From contig BCIH01000017.1 of assembly GCA_002897115.2 (NCBI GenBank), positions 159,836 to 223,835 on the forward strand: a stretch of 64,000 nt of DNA, read 5' to 3'. The notes beneath the pieces were generated by a model. It saw only the letters and a program-made list of their open reading frames with translations. It ran no database searches and had not been told where the DNA came from. This DNA is from Prototheca cutis. Its lineage: Eukaryota > Chlorophyta > Trebouxiophyceae > Chlorellales > Chlorellaceae. This document shows, in pieces, positions 1 through 11,100 of the stretch. The first letter of the stretch is position 1, and the number at the start of each line of letters is the position of its first letter. A program made the translations under genes and the position numbers.

Positions 1-215
1 AAAAGCGGTGGCTCATGTGCCATGCACGCGAGGCGCGGCGGAGCGGCGAACGCACACCCGCTTAAGCGCAAGTCGCAAAATGCCCAAGTATAATTACTGT
101 TTCTATTTTTACATATACAACGGAAGGTTATCCTACTCAAGTGCTCGTTTCCGTCGCGTACCAGGGAGGGTGCCCTGGCACCTGCGCTCGTCCCGGCTGC
201 AAGCTCCCGCGGGCA
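1..215. other. Upstream region of RPF1
   Basis: This stretch precedes the first ATG of RPF1. It contains an A/T-richer patch at about 78-135, unlike the GC-rich coding exons. It presumably holds the promoter and 5' leader, but no element is recognisable and no gene is supported. Confidence 0.4.
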
Positions 216-886
216 ATGAAGCGCAGGGCGGGTGAGGATGGGGAGGACGAGGGCCCCTCGACGAGCGGGCCCCGTCCCATTGGCGAGATGGTGGGTCACA
301 TCAAGAACAAACTGGTGCGGTCCATGAAGTACCAGGAGCTGAAGAGGAAGGACGACAGGCGCAAGAAGGTCGAGCGCAAGAAGCGCCAGGAAGCCGTCAA
401 AAAGGCCATTGAGGCGGGAAAAGAACCACCCCCGATACAGCAGCCTCAGGTATTTGAGTCTGGGTGTTGTGTGTTAGGGGGAGGAGCTACAGGTGGCAGT
501 TCCTTCTGTGGGTGTTCGGTGGTGGCATGGTGGGGCCAGGGGAAGGGCTGCTGGGCTCTGCCTTTTGTACTCCTTGCTTCGTTTTTTCCCAGGTGGATGC
601 CTTCTGCTCTGATTCATGCATGCGCCATGACACACACAACTCCTCCTGTTCTGCCACCCCATCTTCAGACGATAGAGTCCAAGCGGATCAAGGATGAGAC
701 GACAGTGGAGCCAGACGATGAGGAGGTGGTCGCAGAGGAAGAGCAGGACGAGTTTGCTGGTACGTTTGGGGGGATATTCTGGATGTCACGCTTGCTGCAG
801 ATGTTGATCCGCACTGTTAGGCAAGAGAAGCTTGTGGTCCAAGAGGGTGTGTGTGTGTGTGGTGTGTGGGGGGGGGGGGGTGGGGT

Positions 887-929
<43 letters not shown>

Positions 930-1557
930 CTGCTGTCATCGCTGCATCGACCAGATTCTCTTGACAACCTACTGAACTGACTCCCCCTAGCCGTGCCGCC
1001 CTTCTCCCTCCCAAAACAAAGACGTCCACCACCCACCCACCATTCTACACAGAGCACTTTACAAGAGCGCGACCACCGCACGTGCTCATCACCAGCTGCT
1101 TCAAGCCCTCTGGCGCCATGTACAAGTTCATCGCAGACCTGCTCGAGGCGAGTGTTGCCTGTGCATATATGAATGGGTGGTGGTGGTGGTCGAGAGTGCG
1201 CCACACATGAGCCGTCTTCGCTGTGACCGAGCTTGCACCAGTTTCCTGCCCCCAAAACCACGCACAGGTGTTCCCCAATGCCACATATTACAAACGCCAG
1301 GGCTACCCGCTGAAGAAGATTGTGCAGTATGCCAAGGCCCGTGAGTTTACGGACGTGGTGGTGATCAACGAAGACCGCAAACAGATTAATGGCATGCTGG
1401 TCACTCACCTCCCCGAGGGACCCACCGCTCTTTTCCGCATCACAAACCTCAAGCTCTCCGAAGACATCGAGGTGTGGGGTTGCTATTTGCCTTGGTATGA
1501 GGGCAATACCTCCCATGCACACAGATAGTAACACGCGCACGCGCGCGCGCGCGCGCG

Positions 1558-1596
<39 letters not shown>

Positions 1597-2252
1597 GCAC
1601 GCACACGCACGCACACACACAAATAAGAAGGACAAGAAGAAGAATAAATAAATAATATTCCCCCCTCCCCCCCAACACACGCACACTGCAGGGCCATGGA
1701 CGGGCGACGACCCACCGGCCAGAGGTCGTGCTGAACAACTTTACCACTCGCCTGGGGCACCGAGTTGGCCGGCTGTTTGCCTCGCTGTTCCATCAGGACC
1801 CAGCTTTCCGGGGCCGCCGTGTCGTCACTTTCCACAACCAGCGAGATTTTATCTTTTTCAGGTGCGTGGCCGGGTTGGGCCCCCCCCCCAAACCCCCCAA
1901 AGGGAGGGAGGGGGCCGTGTGGATGGGGGCCGATACTAGCCGCACCTGGGGTACGTCTGCTGCTGATTCAAATTATCCTGGGTGCGAACAAGAAGTCCCT
2001 TGCTTCTTCTGACTCACCGCGGCCATCCCTTCGACGATCACACGCAGGCACCACCGGTACATCTTTGAGGAGAAGGAGGATCGGCAGTCCAAGAAGGCAC
2101 AAGTCGGCGCTCGGCTGCAGGAGCTTGGACCCCGGTTCACGCTGCAGCTCGAGTCGCTGCAAAAGGGCACCTTCAACCCATCCGGGGGAGAGTTTGAATG
2201 GATCAACGGCTCTGGGGAAAAGGATACCTCACGTCTCAAATTCAAGCTCTGA
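216..2252 (+). CDS. RPF1: Ribosome production factor 1 (Brix domain)
   Basis: This is a nucleolar Brix-domain protein needed for 60S subunit assembly (pre-rRNA ITS2/5S RNP maturation in the yeast Rpf1 family). Proposed exons are 216-449, 669-759, 1053-1147, 1268-1471, 1692-1861 and 2048-2252; all phases agree and give 332 aa. The N-terminus is a Lys/Arg-rich helix, followed by an acidic linker ending in DEFA. Family signatures follow in order: [58 protein letters not shown] and [17 protein letters not shown]. Length matches the family. Intron 3 seems to start with GC rather than GT. Introns 2 and 4 carry a long G tract and a (GC)n/(CA)n tract. An upstream in-frame ATG exists at 141 or earlier only through non-ATG extension, so 216 was chosen. 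It is tail-to-tail with the next gene, 125 bases away. Confidence 0.93.
848..929 (+). repeat. Extreme poly-G tract in RPF1 intron 2
   Basis: A short (GT)n run leads into 13 G, then T, four G, T, and about 43 uninterrupted G. It lies inside an intron and the G-rich strand is the transcribed sense strand, so it could form a G-quadruplex in DNA or pre-mRNA (inference). The exact length may be affected by sequencing error. Confidence 0.9.
1531..1620. repeat. (GC)n-(CA)n alternating tract in RPF1 intron 4
   Basis: About 90 bases of alternating purine-pyrimidine sequence: a (CG)n block at 1545-1566 flows into (CA)n. Such tracts can adopt Z-DNA (established property). It is intronic microsatellite sequence and codes for nothing. 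Confidence 0.9.
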
Positions 2253-2376
2253 GCGACGGTGCTAGCTGCGGTGCGCGAGGCGCTGTGTCTGATGAGATGG
2301 GCAAGCTCGCTCCTCCCTTTCTTCTTACAGCTAACCCTCAAAGAACTTTGCTCTCGCCCCCTGTGATGCACTCTGC

Positions 2377-4016
2377 CTACAGCTCGTGATACCACTTGCC
2401 AGAGACAAAGTCGATGACCTTGGGCAGGGTCTCCTGCAAGGACGCTGCCGCCGTCGCCAAATTCTGCAGGAACTCCTCCTGTGCATTATGTATGGGGGAG
2501 AAGAAGCCAGGGTGACTGGGTGTTGCTGCTGTGTGTCTTGACATGCGGGGGGGGATCAAAAAGATTCCCCAATAACAATAAAAGGGAGCCACATTAACCA
2601 CCGACTACCCCACCTGAGCTGGCCGGTCGCCATCGACGATGTCAGTGATTGCCTTTACGCAGAAGCAGGGCACCTCAAAGAGACTGCAGGACCAGGCAAT
2701 GGCCGCAGCCTCCATCTCCTGTGAGGTTTAGATGCCGGGTTTATGACCTGTTAGAGCCAATGCAGCGATTATCTTTTTGTGAGGATGTGCACAGCACCCT
2801 CGTGCCTCCCCGGCCCTGGCCCCCCCCAAACACCCATCCATCCACCCACCTTGACGGCTGCGCCATGCTCCTTCATGATCTCCATGTCTCGGTCGGTGTA
2901 ATCCAGTGAGTTGCCGGACGTCACAATCCCGGATTTGAGACCCAGAGCGGCTTGCAGGGCTGGCGTCGGCACCGCCACATACCGTCCGATGCCGTACTCC
3001 ACAAACGGCTGTCAAAAGGAGCATGGGGGGTTGCTTTCATTCGAACTATTTGCTGCTCAAGGTGATAATACAAGTAATCGCCTGGAAAAGGAAGAGAAAA
3101 CCCCAGGAACCATGGTTTTGCGAACAACTATGACCGCAAAACAGAAAATGTGCCAACATAGTTCGTGGAGCGATCCAACCCCCTTACCCCGATGGGGATG
3201 CGGCGGTCGTGGTTCAGCATGGCGGTGGACAGGAAGACGTCTCCGATCGCCGCGCCCTGAGCCCTAAACCCGCCGGCGGTGCCGGTGGAGATGACGAGGT
3301 CCGGGCTGAACGCCTGGACTGCAAGGTAGGCGGTCAGCGCGGCCGGGACGGTGCCAACGTTGTCGACGCCGTGGACCCGGCACTTGCCGTTGACCACGAC
3401 ATGGATGGTCACATTGCCGTGCGTTCCAGAGTACGAGGTGCAGGGCGCGGGGGGCCGGATGGCGGACGGGGTGTCCCGCTTCAAGCCCAGGTGCTCCAGC
3501 AGGGGGGTGGCTTCAGCTTCCATTGCTGTGGTTGGTGCGGGGATGAGGTGGGTGGGTGGGGAAGGGAGTAGAAGGGGGCGTCCATCCGTAAGCAAATACT
3601 GGCTAGGCCAACCGTGAGGGAGGCGTATTTGCTGAACCACACCCTCCAGTCATTCTTCCCTCCAACGCTGCATCGTACACTTTTCCCAGACGCATGCACC
3701 CATGCCCAACAGGGAAATGCCGATCGTCGTGCATGGCCCTGTGCCTCGCACCAATCAGCACCAGGACGCTCTTGATCTGGCGGTCCTCGGGGTGAAGCAC
3801 CTTGGTCGCGGTCGCGGCAGCGCCAGTCTCTGCAGAAACAAGGAGAGCGTGCGTGCGTGGGGGAGCATGGGGAGACATACCAGCATCAAGTGCTGGCGTT
3901 TGTTGCAAGCACCCTGCGTATCGCCCTTCCACTGTGGCAGTGAGTCTCCAAACATGGGGCCCCACCAACTGACCCTGCACGACATCAGCCTCCAGTCCGT
4001 GCTGCTCGGTGGCCAT
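2377..4016 (-). CDS. MTN: 5'-methylthioadenosine/S-adenosylhomocysteine nucleosidase
   Basis: This enzyme cleaves methylthioadenosine (and in some members SAH) to adenine and a thioribose, feeding the methionine salvage cycle in the cytosol. There are six proposed exons. The first two give the N-terminus: 43 nt from the ATG at 4016, then an exon ending at 3752 with a phase-1 donor. Joining this to the next exon restores VLVLIAMEAEATPLL, the plant MTN start motif. Later blocks are VDNVGTVPAAL, STGTAGGFRAQGAAIGDVFL, NHDRRIPI, TSGNSLDYTDRD, EMEAAAIAWS, VKAITDIVDGD and EEFLQNLA. The conserved acid (the second E of AMEAE), the substrate-binding EMEA and the catalytic Asp region (ITDIVDGD) are all present. 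It faces the UVRAG-like gene head to head. A TTACA on the plus strand near 2326 reads as TGTAA just after the stop. Confidence 0.92.
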
Positions 4017-4580
4017 CACGATGGCTGAATCGAATTCACGGATGATGCGGGGTGGAGGGAAATACCACGATGGATTGGCCCCACCGGATCCGGGCACTGG
4101 GATGCTGTCGGCGCGCCGCCCTTCCACTGGATTCCTGCACACGAGTTCGCACACCCTCGCTCCTTCTCAGCGAGGGAATGGATTTGTCGAATACTCAAGA
4201 ATTGGCTGCTTCGTGAACGTACTCCAGCGAGAACGGTGGGTATGAGCTGGAAAGCCCTTCCTTCGCTCCTGCTGCTGGCACAATGACGGGCATCTCGGGA
4301 GGGAAGGACCCTCGATGTCCGCTGGATTGGATCAGATGCGCACTTGACCGCAGCCGATCCTGACACAGGGAATGGGACCCCATTCCCAATCCTGTTCATT
4401 CGCACATTTTTCAGTGCTTTTCGGGAAGATGCAGGGGGATGCGCGGGTCCCTCACGCACCTCCTTTGCGGCTACCTCGTGGGTAGTGGCCCGCGGGTTTA
4501 TCGACATGGCAGGCCTACAACGCCCAAAGTCCTGGATCACCTGTGACAGCAGTTGCTGCCATTGAAACTCAATTGTATTG
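4017..4580. other. Divergent intergenic region (MTN / UVRAG-like)
   Basis: This spans 564 bases between two diverging start codons, so it should hold both promoters. No TATA box, repeat or conserved frame stands out. Short open frames here have mixed third positions and match nothing recognised. Confidence 0.5.
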
Positions 4581-7500
4581 ATGCGCTCGCCTGACATGCC
4601 AGCGGGGCTCCCGTATGACACGCTGCAATGGGTGAGCGAGCGGGCGCTGGGGTCCTCCCTGCCCTGGGGTGGTCAGACATTACAGACCCTCGGTCAGGGC
4701 TGCTGGGATTCCCAATGCCAGGGCGCTGACCATACCGCCGCTCTACACACCTGCACAGGCTCCAAGTCGAAGAGTGCGGCATCTGAGGAGCATCACAGCG
4801 TCTGGATTGCCCCGACCAAGTGACTGCACCGCCGGCGAGGCCCTCGCTGTCTGTGCCACAGCGTTTGTGCCTTTGGCACATGGGACACCTGGCGACAGGT
4901 CCCGTGAAGCGGATGCGGAACCTCCCTGGCGACCGTTGTACAGCACCGAAGCTGTATGTGGTGAAGAGGGAGACTGGATTTTTGTTGGCGTGGACTGGGT
5001 GTTTGCATTCCGCAGCTGGATGGAAATGACGAGTTGGGTTGCTGCCCCGAGCTGCTTGCCCACATCCAGGTGCCCCCCCCCAAAGAAAGTAAATAAAAAT
5101 AATTAAATAAAGCCCTTATTCTGTTCAGGTGAGGTTGCTGCCCGAGGTGGACTGGGCCCCTCTGGACTGGGCGGAGTCAGGGGCTTTGGCAGGCACTCTT
5201 GACCAGCATGAAGTGCTCCTAGGGTTTTACGTTGTGTCCCGGGGTCGACTGGAGCAGGGGAGCAGATGTCATGGCGGTGCAAACCCGGGCAACATGGACG
5301 TGGGAATGTGGCACGACATAGACGCCGACAAAGCCGGCTCGCCCGCCGGCGCCGTGCGGCTGGGAAGGGCGATCGCAGGGCCTGATGTCCAGAATGCCAC
5401 GGCTGACGAGCGCGGTTGCACCGTTCGTGCTGACAGTGTCGGCGCCGTCGACCCCGACAATGCAGCGATCGCCGCCGAAGGCAGCACCAGGGCCGCCACC
5501 GTGGCCGTGGCTCGAGACTCCATCGACGCGGCAGTTGGGAGTATGGAAACAAACGGTACTCTTGCGGCAGCTGGTATGACTGCTGCGTTGCCCAGCCCCC
5601 TGCCACCATTACCGACAGCTCGATGGGCGACAGGGGAATGCCCGCCACATCCGACGCTGCACGTGACGCCAGTGTTGGCGTGCGCTGTGGACATTTCCAG
5701 GCTCGGCGTGGGAGCTGCGTTTTCTATGGGACAAGACTCTGGGCCCAGCTCAGTCCTGTTGGAATTAGAAGACGGCTGCCAGTTGGCGTGGCCGCCCGAA
5801 CCGCCTGCTCTTCAGGACAGCCCCGAGAAGCCTGCCCAGGTGAAGGGGTGTTGGGGCTGTGCTGCTGTTGTCTGAGGCTGCATTTTTTGTTTAAAAACTG
5901 CCCCACAACCCCTTTGCCATGATGCATTCTCCTTGCCGTCTCATCTTCCCTCCCAGGCTGCCTGAAAGAGCTGCCAACTTCCTTGCAACAACTGCATGCA
6001 GGGTACTGCAACGCCGAGCACGAGGGCAGCGTCGCCTATGCTGGTTCCAGGGTCAAGTCCGCTGGGCAAGAGCGTGCCAGCGGGATCGGCCTGGCCGACG
6101 CCCGAGAAGAGGATGCTAGCAGTCTACGGCGCGGAACCAGGCGCCCCGACGCCCGGCCCCTCCGGCTCGCCTCCCAAGGGCCAAACCCCCGGTATGGGCG
6201 TGCCGCGGAGCCTGGCAGCCCTGTTCATGTCCCGCTTGCTGCCCAGCACTGGCAGTCTGGCCGCCCTCGTTGGTGGGGGTGGCGAAGGGGAGGGTAGTCT
6301 TGTGCCTGATGCCGGTTCAGGCCCCGGCTCCGAAGCTGGCGATGCCCGCGGGCTCCAGGGAAGCAGTGGCAATGGGGCGGGACAAGGCCCGAGCGTCCCG
6401 TGTCGGCTGCGCCTGGCGGAGCTGGCGGCTTCAGCCTTGGGCCTGGCTGCGAGCCGGGCACGGCTGGATGCCGCACGATGCCGTGTATTGGACGCTCGTG
6501 TTGTGCTGCAAGCACGCACCGCCGGTTCTGGTAAAGTTGGGGTCATTGACAACGGCAGCTTTTGGGGAACGAGCCCAGACGCAGGGCTGGTGCCCTGCCA
6601 AGCCGTCTGGACGTGCGCAGGCGATGGTGCGGGTGATGATGGTCTAGCCATTGACGTTGCGACCGGGAGCAACCCAGCCACCACTACCAGTGCATCCGAG
6701 CCGCTGTCAGCGCGACACTTATCCGAACAAGCTGCGACGACCCGAGCACGGGTGGCCTGCGTTCGTGCCGCCACGGAACGAGCCCAGGCTGCCGGGGACG
6801 CACTGCGGGAGGATCTCCGCGCCCGGGCATCGGCGCGCGCGGCGTCACTCCGGGCGCTGGTCGCGGCGGCTCGGCGGCTGGACGCGGCGGCCGCGGCGCT
6901 GGAAGGTACCGATTCGAGGCGTCGTGAGCTGTCGGTGTTTGCAGGGCTGGTGGCCTGTCGCTGCATGCGGCTACGGGAACTGGGTGACCTGTTTCAGGTG
7001 GCCCCGCAAGCGATGCTCGTCCCACGCGAACCATCTGGTGGGTTCTTGGAAGAGCAGCTGGAAGCACGGTGGGCAGGGACTGCGGCGGCTGTGGCATCAC
7101 GGCACCGCCTGCCCCCCCGGCCCAGCCTTTTACCTCCGGGGTACGCAGTCCGCGCTGTGGAAGTGTCCATTGCAGGCCTTGTGCTTGACCCCGGTATTTG
7201 GAAAAAGGCGTTCCTGGCGGGGGCTTACGATGCCGATGCCGAGGAAGACCGAGCTGCAGGCATCGCTGCGGGCGCGGCCGCGCAGTGCACTGCCCTCGCG
7301 GCCGCAATCCTGGGCGTGCCCCTGCGTTACCCCATCGTCCTCTGCGGCTCCACGTCCTGGATTGCCACGGGGTATGGTGCGGGGCGCGGGTACTCCGAGG
7401 CCGCGGCGGCTGCAGCGGCTGCCGCCGGACACGGCGGTCCCGGAAGCGCGTTGTTCGGATCTAGCGGCTTGCTCACAGCACACGGGGCCGCCGCGGCCGC

Positions 7501-7747
7501 AGCAGCAGCAGCGGGCCTGCCGGCCGATCCGTTTCATGAAGACCCGGATGCCGCGGCCGATGCGGAGCCCGAGTTGTATCCACTCCACTGCCCCGGAGAC
7601 CGTGATCGACCGAGGTTTGGCGTCGCCGTGGGTCTGCTCAACCGCGACATCGCGCAGCTCCTTCAGGCCCACGGCATGACGGCGGCGGGGCCATCGCACT
7701 TGCTGACGAACTTGCACAAGCTCCTGGCAGCGGCGCGGAGCTGCTGA
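4581..7747 (+). CDS. UVRAG: UVRAG/Vps38-like subunit of a class III PI3-kinase complex
   Basis: This is a likely regulatory subunit of Vps34 complex II, which makes PI3P on endosomes and autophagic membranes. Proposed exons are 4581-4631, 4759-5069, 5134-5839 and 6002-7747, giving 937 aa with consistent phases. Residues about 15-30 contain RRVRHLRSI, matching the RLRHLR-type start of animal UVRAG. It is followed by a diverged C2-like region and an acidic/Ala-rich insert. About 350-600 is an Ala/Arg-rich coiled coil (ARVACVRAATERAQ..., RAASLRALVAAARRL). The C-terminal part has the UVRAG/Vps38 fold signature LGVPLRYPIVLCGSTSWI, then FGVAVGLLNRDIAQLL and LLTNLHKLL. The exon 3 acceptor appears to be the AG at 5132-5133, not the one five bases earlier, because only that keeps frame. 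Poly-Ala and GHGGPGSALFG inserts are lineage-specific. Its C-terminus is tail to tail with the aminopeptidase. Confidence 0.82.
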
Positions 7748-8185
7748 GAGCGAGAGTGTGGCTGTGGGTTGGGACGTGGTGGTGGGGGGTAGTGGGTAGG
7801 GATGTGGAAGAGGAGTCAGCCGCCCATCCCCAGTGCATGCCCCACAGACTGTCGTGCTCTGAGAGTACAACTGAACGTGAAAAGAATAACAATGACAAGG
7901 TGTCAGGAAGTGGAGACCATACTTACAGCATGGCAATGCTGGAGTACCCGCAGGGCATGGCAGAACTGGAAGCATGCTGGTCCGTCGATCCATCCGGGGC
8001 CAGGGGGCCGGTCAAGCGCAGCAGTCGGATCGTGTCATGATCGCAATTTTTTGCTGGAACCACACAACAAAGGAGAACCGTGGGTGGGCATGGGAAGGAA
8101 TAATGCAAGGTCTGAACCAACAAGCAGTCCCTTTTCAAATGAGCCCTGGGGCTGCTGCCGCCATCGCCCCTCTGGACCCTGGTGT
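7748..8185. other. Convergent intergenic region
   Basis: This spans 438 bases between the stop codons of the UVRAG-like gene (+) and the aminopeptidase (-). It should hold both 3' UTRs. Apart from a G/T-rich patch at 7755-7800 nothing is recognisable. Confidence 0.5.
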
Positions 8186-11100
8186 TCACGGGCCCTGTGC
8201 TTGGTCAAACCAGGCACAGAGCGCCGAAGCCATCGCAGCCCGTGCAGCTTTGGCCGCGGCTTGTGCCGCATGAGCATCTATGGCAGTTACGGGATCGCAT
8301 GCTGTGGCTGACACCCGCAAGATTCCCGCCACCAGCGCGTCATCGGCCCCTGGCGGCGCTGGCAGCAGCGCCGCCGAGGCTGCGCACAGGGAAAAATGGG
8401 CGCCATCCTCGTTGCTCTCGAGTACAGCCGTTGCGGCCGCCGACCAGGGTGTTGGCCCGCGGCTGGCAACTGCCGCCAGCATCCCCGGCAGGTAGGCTGC
8501 TATACTGGCAACGCGTCGTTCATGCCGCACCGGCGTCTCCACAACGTCGTCCGCGGCATGCAGCGTTGACACGTTGCCCTGCAGCACCCATGCCCAGTCT
8601 TGAGGCTGGGCACCAGCAAGGAACGGCAGCGTTAGCAGGCACCGTGTCGCCGCTGCATCAGAGGACACGTCAGCATAGCACCGCCGCAGCATTTCACTTG
8701 AGAGAGCATTCTCCTGTGCCGGGCACCCTGGCGCACCGCCGCCGGCGGCTGCAGCTACATACACCGCCGCCTCGACGTCCGCCGACATATGAACAGGCTC
8801 CCCCATGCCCAGGCTACCCAACGTGGTGCCGTTCCATAGTCGGCACAACGAGCTGCTGGTCGATGCCAGGGCTGGTCCAGGGCCCGCGGTAATCTGCTGC
8901 ACCAGCTGTGCCAGACCCAGTGCATCTAAAGTGGACGCAGCTGGTGTCCCGGGATCCACCTGTGCGTTGGTTAGCATATCAATGAATGCCGCCCCAGTCG
9001 CCGCCTTTGCCGTCAGCGCCGCCCAGACATCGCCCGCGGATGACCCGCAAGTCCCGTTGGCCATGATCGCAAAGCCATGCAGTGCCTCGAGCGCCGGAGT
9101 CAAAAGTAGGTACCGAGCTGTTGCGTTGATTTGGTTGCCAATGGGTGATGACGCAGCGCCAGTCTCGCCGCCGTTCCGGCCACCACCACCGTTGCCACCC
9201 CAGGCGTCAACGATGACTGCAGCCAGGTCGAGCACTGCGGTGGCCTGGGCGTCACCACCTTGCCCCACCCGAACAAGCGCAATGCCGTCATCCAAAACAG
9301 TGGCCAGGGCCGCGAGCGCTGCAATGTCGTTGGACTGCTGCAGTGCCGGGACCTCCTCGGCAAGCGCTGAGATTTGAGCCGCCGACCATAGCGTCCTCGA
9401 CAACTTGGCCGGTGAGGCCGCGGCGGTGCGCAGCATGCTGATTGAGCCTGTGGTATTGTTGGTACCTTTTTCTCCTTGCCATGTCGGCAGAACCCATTTT
9501 GTGCCGGGCTCGGCGTCTGCGCAGGCTTGTTCCGCGATGGAAACGGCGGCCTGTACACCAGTCGGCACCAGGGCACCGCCTCCTCCCTGTACCAAATGGG
9601 CCCATCCACCCGCTTGCAGCGCGGACAAGTCGCACAGTGCCGTGCCATCAGCGGGCAGCTTGTCCCCGGCACGCCAAGCGCTCACGTTGCGCAGCGGGAC
9701 CAGTTGCTGCATGAGCCAGGCCGTCGCACTGCTCGGCAAACCGGACATGAACTCGTCTTCTTCCAGCGGCGTCGCGGCTTTCGTGGCATTTTTGGAACCT
9801 TTCGCAGCCGCCGCGGCGGCGATCACAATGTCCTCAAATGTTGCATTTCCAAAGGCCCGTTCCAACAGGAGCGTCTGTGCATGTCGTGAGTTCATGTGGG
9901 TGTTGGGGGGGGGGCTCAGAAGAGAGGTATGTCGGAAGCAGATCCAGTCATGGCAGTACCCCCGGATTTCTGATGCTCAATGTCACATGGTCTGGTCTTT
10001 TCCCCGCACAGACAAATGCAAAAACAATGCATGCAATCCCCACCACACAACGAACGGGCAAACCTGGAGCGCCTGCATGAGCGATTTTGGCTCTGGCAGC
10101 TTGGCAAGCGACTCGTCGAGCATGGCCAGGAACGTCGCTGCCTTGGAGTAGACCTCTACATCCCCTGTCATATGATTTGGGGTTGGGAGCAAGGGATCGT
10201 GTCTTACGCATGCACGTGGCGAGCATTGCATCGCATAACACCGCAAGGACACAGCAGCCCTTTCCCCGATGCCAAACTCCCTATAAAATTCGAGTGCCGC
10301 TGCCATCCCCCCCCCCCCACACATTACCACCAGATTCAAAAACTAGCAACAGCTTGCCTGTGCCCATGTCGGCATCTGAGGGCAGCACCATGGCTGGCCG
10401 GAAGGGGTCGGCGTCCGTGAGAAGGGCCTTGAGTGAAGGGCCCTCGTGCACACCGGCGCGGCGGCCCTGCGGCAGCGGCGCCCGGTATCGCAGTGTTTCG
10501 CCGGGGTAACTCCCATTTGTGATTGCAGAGATGCAGGCGTACTCGGCCCAGGAAGCCAGGCCCTCGTTGAATGCCAGCTGTGTCCAGTTCTGACCAGTGA
10601 CGTAGTTGCCAAACCACTGGTGCGCCGTCTCGTGGCAGATGACGTCGTACGCAAGCCAGGCACCATACGCACCCCCGGTCTCCTGTTTGTACTCGTGCGT
10701 GTGGGGTTGTGGCATGTTTGCCGAGATCACCCACATATATAGCTGTGCAGTCGCAGGTGCACTGGCATGACTTTATGACCAAGAGCACCTGAACACCACC
10801 AAACTTACTGGTGTATACAGGAACCGGCGCTCATCGAAAATGAGCAGGCCCCAGTTCTCCATGGCACCGCCCTTGCCAGGTTCGGCCACATAATCCATCT
10901 GTGTGCGTTGGAAGCGGGGTTGTGGGCCATTGGGATGCGAGCCCAGCGCACCTTCCCCACATCCTGCTGGTATGCAGCCGTGAACGTGACTCTGGACGAA
11001 TATCACTCCACTGCGTCGCACCAAGCATCAGCCACCCCATCGTTCGTTCCCCAACGTGCTTCTTGCCTTTGGGAGCGGCTGGGTGATGCCCGTGAGCTGC

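Noticed and set aside
1531..1620. Regular repeats considered as a CRISPR-like array
   Set aside because: They are simple dinucleotide microsatellites without spacers, in a eukaryotic intron.
665..1747. 360-codon open frame on the minus strand over RPF1
   Set aside because: It crosses poly-G and (CA)n tracts giving poly-Pro and Val-Cys repeats, and lies antisense to well-conserved RPF1 exons.
6124..6966. 280-codon minus-strand frame under the UVRAG-like gene
   Set aside because: It is antisense to a coding exon with conserved motifs; GC-rich third positions leave long open antisense frames.
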